From NCBI GenBank assembly GCA_050288165.1, contig JBNKDG010000008.1, forward strand, positions 124,001 through 188,000: DNA of 64,000 nucleotides, written 5' to 3'. Source of the stretch: JAPHTQ01 sp050288165. GTDB lineage: Bacteria > Pseudomonadota > Gammaproteobacteria > Thiohalomonadales > Thiohalomonadaceae. Shown in pieces: positions 17,062-24,607 of this stretch (positions are counted from its first letter, which is position 1; each line of letters starts with the position of its first letter). The notes under the pieces were generated by a model, which ran no database searches, was not told the DNA's origin, and saw only the letters and a program-made list of their open reading frames with translations. Position numbers and translations under genes: made by a program.

Positions 17062-17090
17062 AAAAAGCCCGCCATTGGCGGGTTTTTTTA
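17062..17090 (+). terminator. Terminator after the small peptide gene
   Basis: AAAAAGCCCGCC-ATT-GGCGGGTTTTTTTA: six GC pairs, an A-run before and seven Ts after. It ends the 43-residue peptide transcript on the plus strand and could also act on the minus strand. Confidence 0.88.
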
Positions 17091-17093
17091 TGC

Positions 17094-17124
17094 TGAAAAA
17101 TCACTCACCTTGAGTGATTTTTCA
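17094..17124. terminator. Second bidirectional terminator, downstream of ygfA
   Basis: Perfect inverted repeat TGAAAAATCACTCA/TGAGTGATTTTTCA with a three-base loop (CCT). It stands 18 bases past the ygfA stop on the minus strand and back to back with the preceding hairpin. Confidence 0.8.
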
Positions 17125-17141
17125 GAACTATCTTTTGCTCA

Positions 17142-17735
17142 TCAGCGGCCTAATACCATTCCCTGATCGGTAGCGATTCCTTCCAACGGCACATCCCAAG
17201 GCTGATGTGGCAACTGCTTCACTTGCTGAAAGGCGTAGGCCGCGCCGAGCAGACGCGGTTTGCGCCAACTGGTGCGGTGGGTGAGATAGGCAAGGGTGCG
17301 ATCGTAAAACCCTCCGCCCATACCCAGACGGTTACCCTGATTGTCGAAAGCGACCAGCGGCGCGATGATCAGATCCAGTCCCCGCACGTTACGCATCTCT
17401 CTCCAGTGACAGTTCGGTTCGGGAATGCCAAAGCGGTTAAGTGCCAGTTCCGAGTCATGTTTGAACGGGGCAAACCAGAGGCGGTTGTGATGGCGTGGAC
17501 TGAGGTTGGGTAGATAGCAGCGTTTACCCATTTGCCAGGCACGCTGGATCAGCGGGGTCAGATCGATCTCGCCGTCGTTGGGCAGGTAAAAGGCGATGTG
17601 GCGACTGTGCAGAAACAGCGGATGGCAGGCGAGATTGCGCTCCAGGGAGACAGCCGCATGGTGACGCTGCTGCGCACTGAGGCTGCGTCGGTGGTGGCGC
17701 ATCTGACGTCGGAGATCGGTGCGGTTCGCTTCCAA
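17142..17735 (-). CDS. ygfA: 5-formyltetrahydrofolate cyclo-ligase
   Basis: Converts 5-formyl-THF to 5,10-methenyl-THF with ATP. 197 residues. The substrate- and ATP-binding stretch is PLVAFDNQGNRLGMGGGFYDRTL, preceded by IAFYLPNDGEIDLTPL and LIIAPLV. The start is probably TTG 17735; ATG 17702 is shorter. It lies just downstream of 6S RNA on the same strand, the conserved ssrS-ygfA arrangement, and is probably made from the same primary transcript. Confidence 0.92.
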   Translation of the reverse strand: MEANRTDLRRQMRHHRRSLSAQQRHHAAVSLERNLACHPLFLHSRHIAFYLPNDGEIDLTPLIQRAWQMGKRCYLPNLSPRHHNRLWFAPFKHDSELALNRFGIPEPNCHWREMRNVRGLDLIIAPLVAFDNQGNRLGMGGGFYDRTLAYLTHRTSWRKPRLLGAAYAFQQVKQLPHQPWDVPLEGIATDQGMVLGR

Positions 17736-17766
17736 AAGAGTAACCGTGTATTAACGCGGAAAAGAA

Positions 17767-17954
17767 AGGGTATCCCCCACAACTGCCGCCGGTGCCTTCG
17801 TCCTTGAACCAATGGTTCAAGTGGGGCCGTCAACCGCAACATAAGGCTTTCCGGAACCCGGACATGCACACCGCCGCAATGTATTCGACCCCGGGGCAGA
17901 TATTAGGCTCAAGAAAATACCCAGCACACAGAGCGAACAGCGCAGGGGATACCG
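17767..17954 (-). ncRNA. ssrS: 6S RNA
   Basis: About 188-nucleotide regulator that mimics an open promoter and holds sigma70 RNA polymerase in stationary phase. On the minus strand the ends GGTATCCCC and GGGGATACC pair into the closing stem. The landmark CTTGAACCATTGGTTCAAG hairpin closely matches the same hairpin in E. coli 6S RNA (CTTGAACCAAGGGTTCAAG), and the CCGGAAAGCCTTAT part is also close. Position between zapA and ygfA is diagnostic. A TAGAAT at 17965-17960 (minus) that overlaps the zapA stop fits a -10 box. Exact ends are estimates. Confidence 0.92.
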
Positions 17955-17962
17955 GGACTATT

Positions 17963-18283
17963 CTACAACGTTAGCTGACGGTCTTCCCGCTCTAATGCAG
18001 AATCGAGTTTATCGGTCAGCAGACGCAGGCGCAGGGAGAGTTCTGGATCGGGCATCGGTGCCTTGCCGCCAGTGCTTTGCAGCAGTTCGAAGATGATATT
18101 GAGGGCGGCCATGACCACGATGCGTTCATTGCCGACGATCTTGCCACGGGTACGGATCTCACGCATCTTGGCGTCGAGCAGACGGGCCGACTCAAGCAGG
18201 CCGTCGCGCTCCTCTTCGGGACAGGCGACGGTGTACTCCTTGTCGAGCAGGCGGATCGTCTCCTGCCGGATATCCTTGCTCAT
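17963..18283 (-). CDS. zapA: Cell division protein ZapA
   Basis: Stabilises FtsZ bundles at midcell. 106 residues: an N-terminal globular part with IRLLDKEYTVACPEEERDGL and AARLLD-like (SARLLDAKM), then NERIVVMAALNI and a C-terminal coiled coil. Its start overlaps the stop of the upstream ZapB-like gene (ATGA), and its stop lies in the putative -10 box of ssrS. Confidence 0.93.
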   Translation of the reverse strand: MSKDIRQETIRLLDKEYTVACPEEERDGLLESARLLDAKMREIRTRGKIVGNERIVVMAALNIIFELLQSTGGKAPMPDPELSLRLRLLTDKLDSALEREDRQLTL

Positions 18284-18489
18284 GATTCGCTCTCCATCGC
18301 CTTGAGGCGCGAGATCATCGCTTCGACCCGGGTACGTGCCAGTTCGGTCTTTTCAATAAGGCGCGCGCGTTCGCTGACCAGAGCCGTCTGGCTTTCGCGC
18401 AGGGAACGGTTTTCGTCGTTCAGCGAATTGAGTCGTTGCAGCAATTCGTCGACGCGGTGTTCCAGATGTTTCAGCACCTTATCGTCCAT
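18280..18489 (-). CDS. ZapB-like coiled-coil protein (TIGR02449 type)
   Basis: 69-residue protein, nearly all coiled coil: LKHLEHRVDELLQRLNSLNDENRSLRE and so on. Such small coiled-coil genes sit directly before zapA in many gammaproteobacteria and are taken as division factors akin to ZapB. Start ATG 18489; the frame stays open another 44 codons upstream without coiled-coil or conserved sequence. Confidence 0.85.
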   Translation of the reverse strand: MDDKVLKHLEHRVDELLQRLNSLNDENRSLRESQTALVSERARLIEKTELARTRVEAMISRLKAMESES

Positions 18490-18646
18490 CTCACTCAATC
18501 CAAGGTAAATCAATGTATTGGAATCGATACTTGAGACACTATAGAGCGAGGGGAAGAACCGGTCAATCCGCCTTTGTTGGGTTGGCGGGTCGGCAGTGCT
18601 AGGATTCCCGCTTTGATTCAACGGCGCACGGCGCCGGGACGGAGTG

Positions 18647-19207
18647 ATGAGCCAAGCTAACGAATTGATTGATCGACTTAACAGTGCGCTGGAGCAGATG
18701 GAAGTCGACTACGGTGCCGAGGAGTGCCACGGTACGCTGACCGGAATGTTCTGTGCAAAGAACAGTCTGCAGGTGGAAGAGTGGATGAGTGGCATCGAGG
18801 CTCAGGGAGAGGCGTTGTCCGATGATACGCGGGAGACCCTGAGGGTGCTCTTTACCGTGACCCGCGAGCAACTCAACGACAGCATGCTTGATTTTCATCC
18901 CCTGCTACCCGATGACGATATTGTCGTGGCGGAACGGGTCGAGGCGCTGGGTGAGTGGTGTCAGGGCTTCCTGCTGGGACTCAGCAGCGGCAAGATCGAG
19001 ATAGAGAAATTGCCCGAGGACAGCGGCGAAATCCTGCGTGACATGCTGGAGATATCCCGTATCAGCGGCTTCGATCTGGAGGGCGACGAGGGGGATGAGG
19101 AGTCCTACCAGCAACTGCTCGAATATGTCCGTACCGGGGTGCTGTTGTTAAATGAGGAACTTAACCCGAGCAAGGCGCCGCCACGGGAAGACGTTACCCT
19201 GCACTAA
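18647..19207 (+). CDS. ygfB: UPF0149 protein YgfB
   Basis: 186 residues of the YgfB/YecA fold: ECHGTLTGMFCAK near the N-terminus and EWCQGFLLGLSSG in the middle, acidic throughout. In Pseudomonas a YgfB homologue affects AlpA-dependent antibiotic tolerance; its general role is unsettled. Start ATG 18647; a GTG directly before it is an alternative. First gene of ygfB-pepP-ubiH-ubiI, divergent from the zapB-like gene. Confidence 0.9.
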   Translation: MSQANELIDRLNSALEQMEVDYGAEECHGTLTGMFCAKNSLQVEEWMSGIEAQGEALSDDTRETLRVLFTVTREQLNDSMLDFHPLLPDDDIVVAERVEALGEWCQGFLLGLSSGKIEIEKLPEDSGEILRDMLEISRISGFDLEGDEGDEESYQQLLEYVRTGVLLLNEELNPSKAPPREDVTLH

Positions 19208-19249
19208 AAAACAGATAATGACCGTTCGCTAACCAGCCATAATCGCCAC

Positions 19250-20581
19250 ATGAATAAAAACGAATTTGCCAAACGCCGTAAACGTCTGATGCAGGCCATG
19301 GGCCGCGACAGCATTGCGATCCTGCCCAGTTCACCGGTACGCCTGCGTAACCGCGACGTGGAGTATCCCTACCGTCCCGACAGCGACTTCTACTACATCA
19401 CCGGTTTCCCCGAGCAGGAGGCGGTGGCGGTGCTGGTGCCGGGACGTGAGCACGGCGAGTACATTATTTTTTGCCGCGAGCGCGATGCGAAGATGGAGAC
19501 CTGGAACGGTCGTCGTGCCGGTCTTGATGGTGCAATAGAGCACTACGGCGCCGACGATGCCTTTCCCATCACCGATATCGACGAGATCCTCCCCGGCCTG
19601 CTGGAGAACCGCGAGCGGGTCTACTACGCCATGGGCTGCAACCAGGATTTCGACCGTCAGGTGATGGAGTGGATCAACCTGTTGCGCAAACAGTCCCGCG
19701 CCGGGGTGCACACGCCGGGTGAATTCATCGATCTCGATCATCAGTTGCATGACATGCGTCTCTACAAGAGCGCGGCCGAGATCAAGGCGATGCGCACCGC
19801 GGCGCAGATCTCCGCCAGGGCCCATATCCGTGCGATGAAAACATGTCGTCCCGGCATGATGGAGTATCAACTGGAGTCGGAGATCGTGCATGAATGCAGT
19901 CAGCACGGCGCCCGTTTTCAGGCCTATTCGCCCATCGTTGGCGGCGGCAACAACGGCTGTATCCTGCACTACACCGAAAACGAGGCACCGCTGCGCGACG
20001 GCGATCTGGTATTGATCGATGCCGGTTGCGAATACGAGTGCTACGCCTCGGACATTACCCGTACCTTCCCGGTCAATGGTCGCTTCAGCCAGGCGCAGCG
20101 CGCACTCTATGAGGTGGTGCTGGAGGCGCAATACGCCGCCATCGACGCGGTGCGTCCCGGTAACCACTGGAACCATCCCCACGAGGCGGCGGTGAAGGTA
20201 TTGACCAAAGGGCTGATCAAGCTTGGCCTGCTCAAGGGCGGTCTCGCCACCCTGATCAAGAGTGAGGCCTACCGCGAGTTCTATATGCACCGTACCGGCC
20301 ACTGGTTGGGGATGGATGTGCACGACGTCGGCGACTACAAGGTCGGCGACGAGTGGCGGGTGCTGGAACCGGGGATGGTGCTGACCATCGAGCCGGGGCT
20401 CTACATCGCCCCCGGTAGTAAAGGGGTAGCAAAGAAGTGGTGGGATATCGGTATCCGCATCGAGGACGATGTGCTGGTGACCCGTGATGGCTGCGAGGTG
20501 CTGACCCGCGATGCGATCAAAGAGCCGGATGAGATCGAGGCGCTGATGGCGGGCGGCTCGACGAGGAAAAAACGGGCATGA
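19250..20581 (+). CDS. pepP: Xaa-Pro aminopeptidase P
   Basis: Dinuclear-metal peptidase that removes residues N-terminal to proline. 443 residues: an N-terminal domain (1-170) and a pita-bread catalytic domain. Metal ligands are visible as DAGCEYECYASDITRTF (two Asp), HRTGHWLGMDVHD (His), EPGLYI (Glu) and IRIEDDV (Glu). Its TGA overlaps the ubiH ATG. The order pepP-ubiH-ubiI is as in E. coli. Confidence 0.95.
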   Translation: MNKNEFAKRRKRLMQAMGRDSIAILPSSPVRLRNRDVEYPYRPDSDFYYITGFPEQEAVAVLVPGREHGEYIIFCRERDAKMETWNGRRAGLDGAIEHYGADDAFPITDIDEILPGLLENRERVYYAMGCNQDFDRQVMEWINLLRKQSRAGVHTPGEFIDLDHQLHDMRLYKSAAEIKAMRTAAQISARAHIRAMKTCRPGMMEYQLESEIVHECSQHGARFQAYSPIVGGGNNGCILHYTENEAPLRDGDLVLIDAGCEYECYASDITRTFPVNGRFSQAQRALYEVVLEAQYAAIDAVRPGNHWNHPHEAAVKVLTKGLIKLGLLKGGLATLIKSEAYREFYMHRTGHWLGMDVHDVGDYKVGDEWRVLEPGMVLTIEPGLYIAPGSKGVAKKWWDIGIRIEDDVLVTRDGCEVLTRDAIKEPDEIEALMAGGSTRKKRA

Positions 20582-21849
20582 AAACCGATTTCGATCTGCT
20601 GATTGTCGGCGGCGGTATGGTCGGCGCCAGTCTGGTCCATGCCCTACGCGGCAGCGGCCTGCGCATTGGCATGATCGAGGCGGTGGCGCTGCATGATCCG
20701 AATCAGCCCAGCTACGACAGCCGGGCCATCGCCCTCTCCTGGGGTTCGCGGCGCATCTTCGAAGGGATGGGGATGTGGGGTGCGATGGAGCGGGAGACGG
20801 TCACGCCGATTAAACGTATCCGTGTCTCCGACCGTGGCCACTTCGGTGCAGTACGGATGAGCGCCGAAGAAGAGGGTGTCGAGGCGCTCGGTTACGTGGC
20901 CGAGGCGGCGGTGATCGGCCGCGCCCTGGCCAGTGATCTGGATATTCTACCCGATGTGGAACTCTTCTGTCCGGCGACGCTGGACTCGGTAACCATTGAA
21001 AACGACTGCGCCCGCGCCGTGATTCAGCACAACGGCGAGTGCCGCGAGGTGACCGCCCGCCTGCTGGTCGCCGCCGACGGCGGCCGCTCCACGGTGCGCG
21101 AACAGCTAGGCGCACGTACCTTTGATCTCGGTTACAACCAGACCGCAGTGATTGCCAATGCCGTCACCGACCGTCCTCACGATAACATCGCCTTCGAACG
21201 TTTCACCAACAGCGGCCCGCTGGCGTTGTTGCCCAACACCGCGCCGGAGTGGATGGACGGGAGCGAGGCGGGCGAGCGGCGCTGGTCGGTGGTCTGGACC
21301 GTGCACAACCATGAAGTGGATGAGCACCTGGCGCTGGACGACGAAACCTTTATCGCCCGCCTGCAGGCGCGCTTCGGCCAGCGTGCCGGGAAGATCCTCT
21401 CGGTCACTCCGCGTGCCGCCTACCCGCTAAAGCTGCAATTCGTCCGTGACCATGTACGCCATCGTCTGGTCTTTATCGGTAACGCGGCACACCTGATCCA
21501 CCCGGTCGGCGGCCAGGGGTTGAACCTCGGTCTACGCGATGTGGCGGTGCTGGCCGAGGTGTTGGTGCTGGCGGCCCGTGACGGACGTGACCCCGGCACC
21601 CTCGAGACCCTCGACGGTTACGCCCGCTGGCGTCGCGCCGATTACATCCGTGTGGCCGGTTTTACCGACAGCCTGACCCGCATCTTCTCCACCGATTTCC
21701 GTCCGCTGGTGGTGGCACGCAACCTCGGCATGCTCGCCATGGACCTGCTGCCGCCGCTGCGCCGTCTCTTCACCCGTCAGGCGATGGGCGTCAACGGCCG
21801 CCAGCCACGGCTCGCTCTGGGACTACCGCTCAATGAAGAACAACAGTAA
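20578..21849 (+). CDS. ubiH: 2-octaprenyl-6-methoxyphenol hydroxylase UbiH
   Basis: FAD-dependent monooxygenase of ubiquinone synthesis. 423 residues. FAD-binding GGGMVGASL at residues 11-19, LVAADGGRSTVRE, and the second FAD motif GNAAHLIHPVGGQGLNLGLRD near residue 300. Starts inside the pepP stop, and its own end overlaps the next gene by 17 bases, so three genes are translationally linked. Confidence 0.93.
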   Translation: MKTDFDLLIVGGGMVGASLVHALRGSGLRIGMIEAVALHDPNQPSYDSRAIALSWGSRRIFEGMGMWGAMERETVTPIKRIRVSDRGHFGAVRMSAEEEGVEALGYVAEAAVIGRALASDLDILPDVELFCPATLDSVTIENDCARAVIQHNGECREVTARLLVAADGGRSTVREQLGARTFDLGYNQTAVIANAVTDRPHDNIAFERFTNSGPLALLPNTAPEWMDGSEAGERRWSVVWTVHNHEVDEHLALDDETFIARLQARFGQRAGKILSVTPRAAYPLKLQFVRDHVRHRLVFIGNAAHLIHPVGGQGLNLGLRDVAVLAEVLVLAARDGRDPGTLETLDGYARWRRADYIRVAGFTDSLTRIFSTDFRPLVVARNLGMLAMDLLPPLRRLFTRQAMGVNGRQPRLALGLPLNEEQQ

Positions 21850-23059
21850 CGAATACGACCTGCTCATCGTCGGTGGTGGCATGGTCGGCGCCACCCTCGC
21901 CTGTGCCCTGGGCGATACGCCGCTGCGCATTGCCGTGGTGGAGAGTTTCGTTGCCCCCACCGGCCTGTCGGAAGCAGGTTTCGAGAACCGAGTCAGCGCC
22001 ATCACCCGTGCCACCCAGCGTGTTTTCGACGCGGTCGGCGCCTGGGACGGTATGGTCAAACTGCGTGCCTACGCCTATCGCCACATGCACGTCTGGGATG
22101 CCACCGGTTCAGGTTCCATTGATTTCGATGCCGCCGAGATCGGCGAGCCGGATCTGGGATTGATCCTGGAGAACCGGGTGATCCTTGTCGCACTGCTGGA
22201 GCGGATGGCGCAGTTCGACAACGTCGACCTGCTCTGTCCGGCCAAAGTGCAGAGCCTGAGCCGTGACGACAAGGCGGTACAGCTCACCCTTGAGGATGGC
22301 CGTACCCTGCAGGGCAAACTGATCGTCGGTGCCGACGGCGCCAACTCCTGGGTACGGCAGCAGGCGGGGATCGATACTACCGGCTGGAGTTACGATCAGA
22401 CCGCGGTGGTCGCCACCATCCGTACATCTCTCGATCATCAGCAGACCTGCTGGCAGCGCTTCATGCCCAGCGGTCCGCTCGCCTTCCTGCCAATGTCCGC
22501 TCATTACAGCTCTATCGTCTGGTCGGTGCCGCCGGAGCGGGCCACGGAACTGATGGCGCTGGACGAGGCCGAATTCCTGCGCGAACTGCAACACGCCTTC
22601 GGCGACCAGCTGGGGACGATGGAAGAGGCAGGCCCGCGTGGGGCCTTCCCGCTGGTGTTGCGTCATGCTAATCGTTATACCGAGAAGCGACTGGTGCTGG
22701 TCGGTAACTCCGCCCACGCGATCCACCCGCTGGCCGGACAGGGGTTGAACATCGGCGTTTCCGATGTGGCGGCTCTGGCCGAGATCCTGCTGCAGGCGCA
22801 GGCGGAAAAACAGGACATCGGCGAGATGTCGCTGCTGCGCCGTTACGAACGCTGGCGCAAGGGCGACAACGTGGCGGTGATGGCGGCGATGGATGGCTTC
22901 AAACGGCTGTTTAGCAACGACAATCCGCTGTTGAGCCTGCTGCGGAATATCGGTTTGAATCTTGCCGATCACTCCGGCCCGGCGAAGAACCTGATGATTA
23001 AACGGGCGATGGGATTGAGTGGCGATCTGCCGAAACTGTCACGCGGCTTAAAACTGTAA
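21833..23059 (+). CDS. ubiI: UbiI/UbiH-family FAD monooxygenase
   Basis: Second flavin hydroxylase in tandem with UbiH, likely for the C5 position. 408 residues. LLIVGGGMVGATLACAL, VGADGANSWVRQQAG and GNSAHAIHPLAGQGLNIGVSDV are the three FAD and substrate motifs. Assignment to UbiI rather than UbiF or UbiL rests on the position after ubiH and on the Coq7 enzyme present at 13869, which would make UbiF unnecessary. Confidence 0.85.
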   Translation: MKNNSNEYDLLIVGGGMVGATLACALGDTPLRIAVVESFVAPTGLSEAGFENRVSAITRATQRVFDAVGAWDGMVKLRAYAYRHMHVWDATGSGSIDFDAAEIGEPDLGLILENRVILVALLERMAQFDNVDLLCPAKVQSLSRDDKAVQLTLEDGRTLQGKLIVGADGANSWVRQQAGIDTTGWSYDQTAVVATIRTSLDHQQTCWQRFMPSGPLAFLPMSAHYSSIVWSVPPERATELMALDEAEFLRELQHAFGDQLGTMEEAGPRGAFPLVLRHANRYTEKRLVLVGNSAHAIHPLAGQGLNIGVSDVAALAEILLQAQAEKQDIGEMSLLRRYERWRKGDNVAVMAAMDGFKRLFSNDNPLLSLLRNIGLNLADHSGPAKNLMIKRAMGLSGDLPKLSRGLKL

Positions 23060-23071
23060 ACGGAGCGAACA

Positions 23072-24304
23072 GTGGAATTACTCGACATTATTGCCCTGCT
23101 GCTGACCCTGGCGGCGGTTTTCAGTTACGTTAACCATCGCTTCGTGCGCCTGCCGACCACCATCGGCCTGATGCTGATCGCGCTGCTGACCTCGCTCGCC
23201 ATGCTCGCCCTGTCCAAACTCGGTATCGCGTTTCCTGTGGAGTGGGCACGTGGCCTGATCGACGATATCGACTTCAATACCACTCTGCTGCACGGCATGC
23301 TCAGCTTCCTGCTCTTTGCCGGTGCGCTGCACGTCAATCTGAATGATCTGGCGCAGCAGAAGTGGGTGATCGCGATCCTCGCCAGTGTCGGCGTACTCGG
23401 TTCCACCTTTGTTATCGGTGGCCTCGCCTGGTGGTTGACCGCTTTGCTTGATATGCCGATCCCGTTTCTTTATTGCCTGCTGTTCGGTGCCCTGATCTCA
23501 CCGACCGACCCCATCGCCGTGCTCGGTATCCTCAAAACATCAGGTGTGAGTAAAAGTCTGGAGACCAAGATTGCCGGTGAATCACTGTTCAACGACGGTG
23601 TCGGCGTGGTGATCTTTCTGGCGTTGCTGGGCATCGTTTCCAGCGGCGAGGTCAGTGCATCCAAAGTGGTGGTACTGTTTGCCGAGGAGGCGATCGGTGG
23701 TGCCGTGTTCGGTCTGCTGCTCGGCTGGTTCGCCTACCGGATGCTGGCCAGCGTCGATAATTACCAGGTGGAAATTTTGATCACCCTGGCGCTGGTCATG
23801 GGTGGCTATACCCTGGCCGGGGCCATTCATGTCTCCGGGCCGATTGCCATTGTTGTTGCCGGTCTGTTGATCGGTAATCACGGACGGATGTTCGCCATGT
23901 CCAATCGTACCCGTGAGCACCTGGATACCTTCTGGGAACTGGTGGATGAAATCCTCAACGCGGTGCTGTTTGTGTTGATCGGTCTGGAAGTGCTGGCACT
24001 AGAGTTCAAAAGTAGTTGGTTCCTCATCGGCGCGGTGCTGATCCCTGTTGTTATCTTTGCCCGTTTTATCTGGGTTGGTTTGCCGATTTCGTTGATGCGT
24101 AGTCGTCGTACCTTTTCACCCCATGCGATCAAGATCATCACCTGGAGTGGCTTGCGTGGTGGTATCTCCGTCGCATTAGCTCTTTCATTGCCCGCGGGCG
24201 CAGAGCGTGATCTGATTGTTGCCGTTACCTATCTGGTGGTGGTTTTTTCCATTCTCGTACAGGGGCTATCTGTTGGACGTTTGATTCGCGCCTGTTCCCG
24301 ATAA
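23072..24304 (+). CDS. CPA1-family Na+(K+)/H+ antiporter
   Basis: About twelve helices, 410 residues. The transport core motifs are GALISPTDPIAVLGIL (helix with Thr-Asp-Pro) and GESLFNDGVGVVIF (Asn-Asp pair), as in NhaP-type antiporters; WSGLRGGISVALALSLP carries the conserved Arg. GTG start with CGGAGCG upstream, 12 bases after ubiI, so it may be the last gene of that operon. Ion choice cannot be read with certainty. Confidence 0.9.
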   Translation: MELLDIIALLLTLAAVFSYVNHRFVRLPTTIGLMLIALLTSLAMLALSKLGIAFPVEWARGLIDDIDFNTTLLHGMLSFLLFAGALHVNLNDLAQQKWVIAILASVGVLGSTFVIGGLAWWLTALLDMPIPFLYCLLFGALISPTDPIAVLGILKTSGVSKSLETKIAGESLFNDGVGVVIFLALLGIVSSGEVSASKVVVLFAEEAIGGAVFGLLLGWFAYRMLASVDNYQVEILITLALVMGGYTLAGAIHVSGPIAIVVAGLLIGNHGRMFAMSNRTREHLDTFWELVDEILNAVLFVLIGLEVLALEFKSSWFLIGAVLIPVVIFARFIWVGLPISLMRSRRTFSPHAIKIITWSGLRGGISVALALSLPAGAERDLIVAVTYLVVVFSILVQGLSVGRLIRACSR

Positions 24305-24311
24305 CCCATAT

Positions 24312-24346
24312 GGGTGACAAGGGAATCTTTCTGTCGCCCTCTTTTC
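24312..24346 (+). terminator. Probable terminator of the ubi/antiporter operon
   Basis: GGGTGACA at 24312-24319 pairs with TGTCGCCC at 24332-24339 (one G-U pair), followed by TCTTTTCC. It lies seven bases after the antiporter stop. Confidence 0.65.
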
Positions 24347-24607
24347 CTGTTCTTCCTGCTGATTAGCAACTATATATACCAAAGTGGTATAGGGCGGTCT
24401 GTTCTCTGCTCGCTAGTATGCAATGGGGGGTTGTGGTTAGAAAAACTGCCACCACGCTGTTGGGGAGTGCAACCAATTCAACAAGCTGTGCGTTTGAGAA
24501 ACGCCAGGGGCGGAGTGCCGCAACGCTTTGTCCCGATTTCGGCGCTGGATGCCGTGTCTGTTCCCTGAACATAAAACAGAAAAAATCAACGATGATGGAG
24601 TATTGAT
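24347..24607 (+). promoter_or_regulatory. Long leader before the PilZ-GGDEF-EAL gene
   Basis: About 260 bases without a credible gene. TATACCA-AAG-TGGTATA at 24375-24391 is a perfect seven-base dyad, operator-like. Downstream, several self-complementary stretches follow, such as GCGTTT-GAG-AAACGC (about 24491-24505) and GTGGTT...CTGCCAC, which suggest a folded 5' leader. I compared it by eye with the c-di-GMP-I consensus and found no match. A GGAG precedes the GTG start of the gene. Confidence 0.35.

Noticed and set aside
19331..20323. 330-codon open frame on the minus strand inside pepP
   Set aside because: Antisense shadow of a strongly conserved peptidase; no motif or ribosome site.
24347..24607. 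c-di-GMP riboswitch before the c-di-GMP gene
   Set aside because: By eye none of the conserved stretches of c-di-GMP-I or -II aptamers could be found.
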